DNA from: a virus
Direction: 5' to 3' (one strand)
DNA: 34,859 nt
Virus record (IMG/VR): IMGVR_UViG_3300006752_000094
Location: 1-34,859 of that record
In this document: positions 26,221 to 33,059 of the stretch, piece after piece
Numbering within the stretch: the first letter of the stretch is position 1
Layout: each line of letters starts with the position of its first letter
The notes under the pieces: generated by a model
Seen by the model: the letters and a program-made list of their open reading frames with translations, nothing else
Database searches by the model: none
What the model was told of the DNA's origin: nothing
Program-made: the position numbers and the translations under genes

Positions 26221-28641
26221 TTATAGTGAACCTAAATCAAACCCACTGCCTAATATATCATTCCCAGATGATTCAAAGTTTTTTGGCGGTAGATCGTTTT
26301 TTCTTTGAGCTATAAGTTCGCTTTGCTGCGTAGCTTGTATTTTAGTTCTTTCGTCTTTTCTATCTTCTTTCATTTTATCTTTTCCAGATAAAACTTCACT
26401 TTGTTGTTTTTGAAGCTGCATATTTATTTGAAACTCATAAGCCATTAATTGCTTTTTTAATTCAGCTTCTCTTATTAACTTTTCTGCTTCAAAATTAGCT
26501 TTAGCTTGCTCTAGCTGTATTTTGCTTTGAGTTAAAGCGCTTTGTTTTTGAACTTCTAATTGCGCAGCAACTTGCTGTGACTGTTGATTAGCTTGCGCTT
26601 GAGCTTGGATATTTTGCTGTTGCATTAGCTGATCACGCTCCATTTTCTTTTTACGTCTAAGCTTTAATAACGCGTTAGCTAATTTTATATTTTTAACATC
26701 TCTGACATCTATAGCGTCTTCTAAGTCTATAGATTTTTGAGCTATAGCCATTTGTATGTTATTCTCTAATACAGCTTTTTCTTCTTCGTCTGGTTGTAGC
26801 TCTATAAATATACCAAAGTCGTAAAGGTGCAACTCACTTAGCTCATCTAGCGTAGCCACATTGTGAACACCTATTTGCTGTATAAAAGCGTCTCTTGTTG
26901 GTGAATATTCTAATATGTCTGATATTCTAAGCGATAAGTTTTCTGCTAAGTCAGAAGTTATGAACAAACCACCTGTTAATATATGTCTTGTAGCTGTATT
27001 TGAATTAGCGGCTGCAAGTTTTTGCACACCAACTAAAGCATCCTTTGAAGGCGTACTACCATCTCTAGCTTCATTAAGACCCGTCACATCACGAATCATT
27101 TGCAGATAATAGTTGTATGTATTTATGAGTTGAGGTATTTTATTACCACCAGATCCACTCGCTATTTCTTGAATAGGTACTTTACCTGGGTTTAAATCAC
27201 CTTCTTGAGTAAACGATCTACCAATTACAGAACCTGTTTGAAAAAACATGTTTAATGCCTCTTGAGGATTGTAATTAGTCCCATTACCTAAATCAACTTC
27301 AGCTAAACCATCAGCGTCTAAATAAACACCGTCTGGTACCATGCGCGATAATACTTGCTGTAGTTTTAAATGTGTTAATTGAATCATATCAGCAAAACCA
27401 GTTATACGGCTAACTAAAGACTCAATTTGTCCTTTGTACATACGAGGCGCACAGATGCTATAATTCATTTTAACTTTAGTAAAATCACTTTTTGGTCGCA
27501 GCATGTTTTTAGCCATCTCCCATTTAAGCAATTTATCTGTACCTAAAACTAAAACACCTTCATATAAAACCTCTAAAGATCTACCAACTTTTTGTATACC
27601 ATACTGCTCAAGTATTTCTTGAGGTGGATTAAATTGATCATCTTTGATTAATATTTTTTCAGCTCCAGTAGCGGATTCTTTAACTTTATATACTTCGTTC
27701 ATGTACGTTTTATAGTTAAAGTACAATATTTGAACGGTATTAGAATCTGTTTCGTCGTAATTAGCTATTGTTCTATCGTAAAAACCATTATTTTGAAAAG
27801 CGGTTTTACTGATGTTTTCTAAGTCATCATTAGTTAATTGTGGAAATTGCTTTTTAAGCTCATTAATATGAACTGATTTTATTTCACCAGCGTAATATAT
27901 GTCATCAAAATATGGTGACTCTGTATATGAATAAACCATATAGGCTGGGTCAACATAATCAACAACTACACCTTCCGATTGTGTAAATCTATTTTTAACA
28001 GCTCCAATACCTATAGTTGTTAAATCATAATTAACTCTTTTTCTAGTTAAATCATATTTATTACCTTCTAATAAAACATTAATAGCTTGTTCTTGTGCTA
28101 TTTCAATATTTTGTTTATAAGTAAGCTGCATGTGTAACTCAAGCTCTTCTTTTGTTTCTGGTAAAGTAGCTGGGTTATTTTCAAATAAATTAATACCTAG
28201 GTTCTCCTGCACATACTCGTTTATTTGCTTAGTTTGCATATCACGAATAATAGACTCCATATAAGCAGTTCTTTTGCTTATACCATAAGGATCTTGTGAA
28301 TATGCGTTTATATCAAAAGCTCTTTCAGATATACCATTAACAACAATATCTACAAACTTAGGTATAATAGGTACTGGCTTCCAGTCTAAGTTCAAATAAG
28401 ATAAATCACCGTTTATAGATAATTCATCTTTATATTTCTGTATGCTCTGCTCTCCTCGAGCGTACAGTCTTAATCTATGAAAAGTATTTTGATTACTTTT
28501 ATATCTATTAACACCGTTAGCTGATTTAAACCACTCGTCTTGAATAGCTCTACCAACTTTTAAGCCATACTCAAAAGAGGCTTTTTCTTGATCACTAGCA
28601 ACTTGACTAGGAAAAAAACTTTTTACAACTGACTCAGCCAT
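26221..28641 (-). CDS. Portal protein
   Basis: 806 residues. The dodecameric vertex protein through which DNA is packaged and ejected. The N-terminal two thirds hold the portal-like core: an RAIQDEWFKSANGVNRYK-type start, alternating helices and strands, and a helical wing with ISGITGF-like regions near the centre (SLVSRITGFADMIQLTHLK). The C-terminal 140 or so residues form a Gln/Lys/Ala-rich coiled coil, which could be the barrel or crown inside the capsid, then a disordered Gly/Ser tail. The length fits crAss-like and related short-tailed phages. It starts two bases after the large terminase stop and is followed by scaffold and capsid genes. Confidence 0.8.
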   Translation of the reverse strand: MAESVVKSFFPSQVASDQEKASFEYGLKVGRAIQDEWFKSANGVNRYKSNQNTFHRLRLYARGEQSIQKYKDELSINGDLSYLNLDWKPVPIIPKFVDIVVNGISERAFDINAYSQDPYGISKRTAYMESIIRDMQTKQINEYVQENLGINLFENNPATLPETKEELELHMQLTYKQNIEIAQEQAINVLLEGNKYDLTRKRVNYDLTTIGIGAVKNRFTQSEGVVVDYVDPAYMVYSYTESPYFDDIYYAGEIKSVHINELKKQFPQLTNDDLENISKTAFQNNGFYDRTIANYDETDSNTVQILYFNYKTYMNEVYKVKESATGAEKILIKDDQFNPPQEILEQYGIQKVGRSLEVLYEGVLVLGTDKLLKWEMAKNMLRPKSDFTKVKMNYSICAPRMYKGQIESLVSRITGFADMIQLTHLKLQQVLSRMVPDGVYLDADGLAEVDLGNGTNYNPQEALNMFFQTGSVIGRSFTQEGDLNPGKVPIQEIASGSGGNKIPQLINTYNYYLQMIRDVTGLNEARDGSTPSKDALVGVQKLAAANSNTATRHILTGGLFITSDLAENLSLRISDILEYSPTRDAFIQQIGVHNVATLDELSELHLYDFGIFIELQPDEEEKAVLENNIQMAIAQKSIDLEDAIDVRDVKNIKLANALLKLRRKKKMERDQLMQQQNIQAQAQANQQSQQVAAQLEVQKQSALTQSKIQLEQAKANFEAEKLIREAELKKQLMAYEFQINMQLQKQQSEVLSGKDKMKEDRKDERTKIQATQQSELIAQRKNDLPPKNFESSGNDILGSGFDLGSL

Positions 28642-28643
28642 AT

Positions 28644-30854
28644 TTATTTCATTATTTTTGATATATTCCCGCCGTTAGTGTATTTAGCGAATTTTATATT
28701 TATTGGTTGTTTTTCTATTTTAGCTACAGGTCTGTACAAATGTCTATTACAAGCCATCACAGCTAAACCAGAACTTATAGCAGCATCAAACTTTGTTCTT
28801 TTGTTTATATCAAACTTAGCCCAATCATTTAGTGTTTTATTAAAATACATATCTCCATATTGAGCATCTGGTTTTAATCCAACATATTTATCTATGTAAG
28901 ATTCTATAGCCGCAGCGTGAGCTTGCTTTATATCCTCGCTAGAGTTAGGTATACCACCTATTTCTTTTTCAGCTACAGACAACTTATTCCAAAGTTTATC
29001 AGGTCTATTCATTGAATAACCTCTATAACCCCTTCTTTTTAAATAATATAAAAGTCTTGGTTTGTTATTTTCTGCAAGCAAAGGCATGCCATAAAAAACC
29101 AAAGCCATTAATACATCTTCAAAAAATATCTCAGCAGTTTGTGGTCTAGCTATATATTCTAGAAAAAATGTATTTGGTGGAGCGTCTTCCATTGAAAACT
29201 TAGTTAAACCATGCAAAGCACCTTTAGATCCTTTACCATCTACTGTTCCAGATATATCGTAACTGTCACAGCCAAAAGCACCTATATGTTCGTTTCCTGG
29301 GTGCTTAACACCATTTTTTACTATTTGTTTATTTTGTAAATCATAACTAGGAACCCAAGTTATATTAAAATTACCGTTTTGATTCGGCACAAACTTTACT
29401 CTAGTATCTTTTATGCCATTTTCCCATTGAAAACTACCTGTCGTTACTACACTTGTATTTCTCAAGTCTTCGTTATAATCTATTTGCTCATATATTTTAA
29501 CTAAGTTAAATATACTGTTTTTAGTTTCGTCTCTAAAAGCGTGTTCTTCAGTCCTTGGAAACTGTCTATAATATTCGTTTAAAGCGTCTTGGTCACTTCT
29601 AAGGCCATCTGCTTCATTGTCCCAGTGTTCTATAACACCAACATCAATTAAATCACCTTGTGGTCCTTCAGTTGGTTCTTGCGGAGTATTGAAAACAGGG
29701 TGTCCATAAGAATCAATGAATCCTTCGTAGTTCCACTCCATAGGTATGAACAAAGAATATAGTCCTGAGCTAGTCTGTCCATTCCTATTTCGTTTAGTAA
29801 CATCGGAGTTGTAATATAGTTTTTTAAAATTTTCTCCACCTTTGTCTAAAGCGTTTGACGTTGAACCCATCATACACTTGCCTATAACTCTAGAACCTAG
29901 TCTTAAGCAAGTTTTTGTTACACGCCAGTTATTTAATATATTATCAGGTCTCTCCCATTTACCACTTTCATCGTGGACTAGTAAAGCTAATTTTTCACCA
30001 TCATAACTATTATCTCCTGTGTTCTTCCAGTCAATAGTAGTGTCTAGTCCTTGTAATATTTCTTGTTCCTTTTTTGCTTGTATTGACTTTTTTGTGAGTC
30101 TACTGGCTGGTATTCTATAGGCAAGCTCGGTCTTGGGCCTGTCCATACCGTCCTGGATTGGTTTGAAAAAGAACGGGTAGTTGACGGATATTGGTACAAC
30201 CTTGTCTGTGAACATTTTCTTAGCATCCGCTCCAGACTTAGACAAGATACCGTACCGTGCATCTGACGTAATTGTCGCCATGTTAACGGCTTCTGCTGAA
30301 GACATAAACGAAAATCCTGAACGACGGTTTTTAAGATAACACATTCCGTAAGATCGTGAGTCTGCTTTACAAGCTTCCCAGAATATAAAGAATAATCTGT
30401 TTGCTTCTCTAAAATCTGGCTTCCCAACATCAATCTTGGACCACTGCAAGTACATAAAGTGAGTGCCAGTAATGTAAGTAGCCACGCCTCTATTATAGAA
30501 CCAATGACCTTCTTCTCGTTTTTTAAACTCATTATCAATATAATTTTCCCATTTAGCTTTAAACTCGTCTGGATAATCTCTCCATTCAAATATACTATTA
30601 ATGTTCTTAAGCTCTTTAGGGTACTCTTTAGCTTCCCACTTATTACTACCTTTAATTAAATTTTTCGGCTCTTTAGGGAGCGCTATTTTAAGACCTTGTA
30701 TTTCGTATATTTCACCTATTTGACCTGTCTTACTAATAACTACAATATCATTTTCTTTATTGTAACCGTAATTCCATTTTTTAGATTTATTAAGTCTTTT
30801 TAATGTATTTATTTTTACAGGTTGAATTATTTTGTATAAACTCTGCTTGTACAT
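28644..30854 (-). CDS. terL: Terminase large subunit
   Basis: 736 residues; the packaging ATPase-nuclease that docks on the portal. The ATPase part has FWEACKADSRSYGMCYLKNRRSGFS (shortened: adenine-motif region then CYLKNRRSGFS, 172-182) as a divergent Walker A and LALLVHDESGKW (289-300) as Walker B with Asp295/Glu296. A coupling-type motif GSTSN lies at 330-334. The RNase H-like nuclease begins with HIGAFGCDSYD (Asp530), continues through FFLEYIARPQ, and probably ends with Asp690. It overlaps the upstream gene as TAATG and, unlike its neighbours, has a full Shine-Dalgarno (30862-30869) seven bases before the ATG. Alternative frames inside it are shadows. The Walker A lacks the classic GxxxxGK[ST], as in some crAss-like terminases. 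Confidence 0.88.
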   Translation of the reverse strand: MYKQSLYKIIQPVKINTLKRLNKSKKWNYGYNKENDIVVISKTGQIGEIYEIQGLKIALPKEPKNLIKGSNKWEAKEYPKELKNINSIFEWRDYPDEFKAKWENYIDNEFKKREEGHWFYNRGVATYITGTHFMYLQWSKIDVGKPDFREANRLFFIFWEACKADSRSYGMCYLKNRRSGFSFMSSAEAVNMATITSDARYGILSKSGADAKKMFTDKVVPISVNYPFFFKPIQDGMDRPKTELAYRIPASRLTKKSIQAKKEQEILQGLDTTIDWKNTGDNSYDGEKLALLVHDESGKWERPDNILNNWRVTKTCLRLGSRVIGKCMMGSTSNALDKGGENFKKLYYNSDVTKRNRNGQTSSGLYSLFIPMEWNYEGFIDSYGHPVFNTPQEPTEGPQGDLIDVGVIEHWDNEADGLRSDQDALNEYYRQFPRTEEHAFRDETKNSIFNLVKIYEQIDYNEDLRNTSVVTTGSFQWENGIKDTRVKFVPNQNGNFNITWVPSYDLQNKQIVKNGVKHPGNEHIGAFGCDSYDISGTVDGKGSKGALHGLTKFSMEDAPPNTFFLEYIARPQTAEIFFEDVLMALVFYGMPLLAENNKPRLLYYLKRRGYRGYSMNRPDKLWNKLSVAEKEIGGIPNSSEDIKQAHAAAIESYIDKYVGLKPDAQYGDMYFNKTLNDWAKFDINKRTKFDAAISSGLAVMACNRHLYRPVAKIEKQPINIKFAKYTNGGNISKIMK

Positions 30855-31174
30855 TATTTAGACCTCCTTTCCGCAAAACCACTAAAAGTTTTTTTACTTT
30901 CTTCTTTTGGTTTATTATCTAAAACAGCTTCTTCTTCTTGTATTCTTGTTAATATCTCAAAAGCGTCAAATATAGCTAGCTTTTTAGTTGCAGCGGCGTT
31001 TTTAAGCCTGTCAGCTGAAACATCATCTTCTGTGTTAGTAATAATTTTTTCTTCAGCAACTTTTATTAATTCTTCAACTGCTTTGTGACCAGCTTGGATT
31101 ATACTCTTTTTCGTTTCCTTGATATTCATATTTAATTGTAATAAGTCTGTTTGGAACTCTGTATAGTCTTTCAT
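30854..31174 (-). CDS. Putative terminase small subunit
   Basis: 106 residues, nearly all helical and charged. There is a central stretch DRLKNAAATKKLAIFDAFEI and a basic end, AERRSK. It immediately precedes terL and overlaps it by one base (TAATG). Size, helix content and position suit a small terminase that recognises phage DNA, and I recall similar proteins at this place in marine phages. No HTH was identified with certainty. The Met at 31174 gives a 101-base overlap with the preceding gene. Met16 (31129) would cut this to 56 bases. I keep the longer form because the extra N-terminal residues look like coding sequence, but the start is unsure. The last codons (Arg-Arg-Ser-Lys) also form the terL ribosome-binding site. 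Confidence 0.6.
   Translation of the reverse strand: MKDYTEFQTDLLQLNMNIKETKKSIIQAGHKAVEELIKVAEEKIITNTEDDVSADRLKNAAATKKLAIFDAFEILTRIQEEEAVLDNKPKEESKKTFSGFAERRSK
30862..30869 (-). promoter_or_regulatory. Shine-Dalgarno site of terL
   Basis: The minus strand reads AAGGAGGT followed by a seven-base spacer and the ATG at 30854. It is the only consensus ribosome-binding site I see in front of a gene start in this window. It sits inside the last codons of the upstream gene, so it may be a by-product of encoding Glu-Arg-Arg-Ser, and its use is uncertain. Confidence 0.6.
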
Positions 31175-31664
31175 TTTCTATAAAAAACTCGTATTCAGCC
31201 CCTGGCTTAAAAGAAACTAACGTGCCTTTGTTTATGTAACCGTCGCTGTGTTTTACAACGCCTTTACCAGTAATTTCATTATTTAACTTAAACATATCAT
31301 CGTCCTGCAAGGGTTTAATAAAAGAAAAACCGCTCGTAGCTTTCCATTTACCATCTCTTTTGTAAGCATAAACCTGGTCTTGTTGTACGAAAAATAAATC
31401 TTCTTTAAAATAGCTTTTACTATTTTTCTCCTTACCTCTTACGTCGTAAAATCTTCTAAAAACGTTGTGATGCACTATAACTTCATCGCCTGGTCTGACT
31501 TGACTACAGGTAGCTAACGGTGTAGCCACTACAACACCATGCCTACTTACGTATTGATGATTTTGCATTTCTGTATTTAGTATTAACTCAGATTCATCAA
31601 TTTTAATCTTATTATTGTTTCTTTCGTCAAACGGTTTAACTATAAAATTAAAAACACTATTCAT
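31074..31664 (-). CDS. Tandem GroES-like (co-chaperonin fold) phage protein
   Basis: 196 residues that appear to hold two copies of a Cpn10-like beta-barrel pattern. Copy one has FIVKP (7-11), GVVVATP (43-49), VRPGDEVIVHHN (56-67) and a closing strand LFFVQQDQVYAYK (90-102). Copy two has FIKPLQ (115-120), GKGVVKHS (133-140), NKGTLVSFKPG (145-155) and ERLYRV..LITIKY (165-179). The GVV plus PGDxVxxxxN pattern is typical of GroES. Phage T4 gp31 is a known co-chaperonin that helps GroEL fold the capsid protein. Here the gene sits in the terminase-capsid operon. A canonical mobile-loop IVL motif is not evident, so a non-chaperone role is possible. The ATG overlaps the preceding stop by one base. 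Confidence 0.55.
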   Translation of the reverse strand: MNSVFNFIVKPFDERNNNKIKIDESELILNTEMQNHQYVSRHGVVVATPLATCSQVRPGDEVIVHHNVFRRFYDVRGKEKNSKSYFKEDLFFVQQDQVYAYKRDGKWKATSGFSFIKPLQDDDMFKLNNEITGKGVVKHSDGYINKGTLVSFKPGAEYEFFIENERLYRVPNRLITIKYEYQGNEKEYNPSWSQSS

Positions 31665-31882
31665 TAGTATTCTAAATTATATTCAACTGCGATTGCCATG
31701 TTTTTGTTAAAATCTTTCCACGGCAATATTTCGTTATTTTTTTTAATATATATAGAGTACTTAGTGTCTTCTTCTATTATATTTTCTATAATATGACCGC
31801 CATACACTTCCTGTCCAACAGAATAGTGCATGGCGTCATTTTTATAATCTCTACCTATACTAATCTTCCTTACTAGGTTCAT
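31664..31882 (-). CDS. Small phage protein, unknown function
   Basis: 72 residues from the ATG at 31882. The sequence begins MNLVRKISIGRDYKNDAMHY and continues with GQEVYGGH, a short Lys-rich section and an acidic end. It looks like a small beta-rich domain. I recall similar ISIGRDYKNDAMHY proteins from marine phages, with no known role. A start at 31927 would add 15 residues but increase overlap with the preceding coiled-coil gene from 23 to 68 bases. The stop overlaps the next ATG as TAATG, coupling it to the GroES-like gene. Confidence 0.58.
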   Translation of the reverse strand: MNLVRKISIGRDYKNDAMHYSVGQEVYGGHIIENIIEEDTKYSIYIKKNNEILPWKDFNKNMAIAVEYNLEY

Positions 31883-32099
31883 TTTTTGCAATTTTACCAT
31901 CATTGATATCAATACTAACCTCCCCATAGGTTTCTTTTAATTCATCTTGAAACTCTTGAAGATCTTGTTGCACATTTGATATACTATGTAGCAGTCCGTG
32001 TTTTTCGACTTCTAGCTCCCCTAGTTTTAATTGATGTTGATTGTAGTTCTTTACTAAATCTTGAAGCTTAGTTAATTCGTCTTTTTTAATTTTTGCCAT
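31860..32099 (-). CDS. Coiled-coil phage protein, unknown function
   Basis: 79 residues. Heptad-like helical segments (ELTKLQDLVKNYNQHQ and LHSISNVQQDLQEFQDELKE) are followed by a short acidic tail containing EVSIDINDG. It is predicted to oligomerise as a coiled coil. There is no membrane span and no catalytic motif. It is the first gene after the 56-base spacer at 32100-32155 and overlaps the next gene by 23 bases. Related short coiled-coil proteins occur near terminase genes of marine phages, as I recall; the function is not known. Confidence 0.62.
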   Translation of the reverse strand: MAKIKKDELTKLQDLVKNYNQHQLKLGELEVEKHGLLHSISNVQQDLQEFQDELKETYGEVSIDINDGKIAKNEPSKED

Positions 32100-32155
32100 T
32101 TTATTTAATTTAAGTGTTTAACATATAGTTAAGTATTACGCATTTACGCGTTACT

Positions 32156-32476
32156 TTAATCTTCTATTGTCATAGTTATAGAAGTTGGGTTTTCTAGTTC
32201 GTCAATTTGTGAAGCAATACTGCCTTCAATAGCTTCAACTTGCTCTTCACCCATAGCTTCTTTTGTCCAGTCAACAATTATTTCGTTTGTTAGTTCATCA
32301 AAAGGTATAAACTCAGTTTCAGGATTTAAAGTTACTACTTGAGTTCCAATATTAGTTGCTGAATAATCTTCTTTTATTCCACTTACTATCCAGTGCACAT
32401 TATACACTACATTTGTTTCACCTTCTTCTTGAGGATGCACGTCTACTGTTTTACAGTTCCAATCGTATGTTATCAT
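32156..32476 (-). CDS. Small conserved phage protein, unknown function
   Basis: 106 residues. A beta-rich N-terminal half (VVYNVHWIVSG, YSATNIGTQVV) and an amphipathic helical C-terminal half (IIVDWTKEAMGEEQVEAIEG, then IASQIDELENP). The pattern of HWxVSG, then LT..xVxxWxxxAxG, then IxxQI is one I recall from short uncharacterised proteins in many marine phages (possibly DUF7936). It sits 12 bases after the collagen-like fibre gene. A minor virion or fibre-associated role is possible by neighbourhood only. Confidence 0.6.
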   Translation of the reverse strand: MITYDWNCKTVDVHPQEEGETNVVYNVHWIVSGIKEDYSATNIGTQVVTLNPETEFIPFDELTNEIIVDWTKEAMGEEQVEAIEGSIASQIDELENPTSITMTIED

Positions 32477-32488
32477 TTTTTTATTTAT

Positions 32489-33058
32489 TTATTTTAAAAT
32501 TCTAGGTATTGTTAAAGTATCTATTTGTTTTCCAGATTTTGGATCTAAAATTTCATATCTTACAGTCTCACCACACACCACCATTTTGCCTAATAACCCT
32601 ATTAGCTGGCCTTTACACCCAAGCACCTCTAGCCGACCGCTTGATCCATCTGCTCCATCTGCCCCAGCTGGACCTTGAACACCTTGAGGCCCGATTGCGC
32701 CTGTCGCGCCTTGAGGCCCTTGAGGTCCTTGAGGCCCTTGAGGTCCAGTATTTCCTGCGTCTCCTTTTTCTCCTCTAGAAGCAGCCGTTGATGAGTCTTT
32801 ACCAAAAGCATCTTTTATAAAAGCATGCAGCTCTTCCACGTCCTGTCTTAAATCTTCAACTTGTTTTAATAAAAATTTATTAGCTTGATATATGCCATCA
32901 TCGTTAAATAACTCGCTAATATCATTTAAAACGTCTAGTTCTTTAGCTTTTTCTTTAGATATTACTATTTCGCCATTAACATCTTTAACAGCGTCCTGCC
33001 CCTCGGACCCTTCTTTATAAAGTTTTTTACCCCTAATGTCGTCGTTTATATTCGCCAT
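32489..33058 (-). CDS. Collagen-like phage fibre protein
   Basis: 189 residues. The N-terminal part (1-60) probably anchors the protein. A coiled coil at about 60-85 (KFLLKQVEDLRQDVEELHAF) would align three chains. Uninterrupted Gly-X-Y triplets run from Gly96 to Gly141 (15 triplets, many GPQ) and should form a collagen triple helix. A small C-terminal domain (142-189) with two Cys follows. Collagen-like modules are widely used in trimeric phage fibres. The gene lies one base after the tail-fibre gene. It may be a tail fibre, fibre adaptor or head fibre. Part of the collagen region is coded by near-perfect 9-base DNA repeats, so its length may vary between relatives. Confidence 0.78.
   Translation of the reverse strand: MANINDDIRGKKLYKEGSEGQDAVKDVNGEIVISKEKAKELDVLNDISELFNDDGIYQANKFLLKQVEDLRQDVEELHAFIKDAFGKDSSTAASRGEKGDAGNTGPQGPQGPQGPQGATGAIGPQGVQGPAGADGADGSSGRLEVLGCKGQLIGLLGKMVVCGETVRYEILDPKSGKQIDTLTIPRILK
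32711..32746. repeat. Four tandem 9-base repeats in the collagen-like gene
   Basis: The plus strand shows ttgaggccc and ttgaggtcc alternating, four units in all. The unit alternates strictly, so the exact repeat is 18 bases and occurs twice. On the coding strand it spells four Gly-Pro-Gln triplets. Slippage or unequal recombination here would change collagen length without a frameshift. Confidence 0.85.
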
Positions 33059-33059
33059 A

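Noticed and set aside
30044-30589. 181-codon minus-strand frame inside terL
   Set aside because: Alternative frame of a clearly recognised terminase ATPase region.
32509-32811. Open frames on both strands over the collagen-like repeat
   Set aside because: They arise from the 9-base repeat being open in several frames; the Gly-X-Y frame with coiled coil is the real one.
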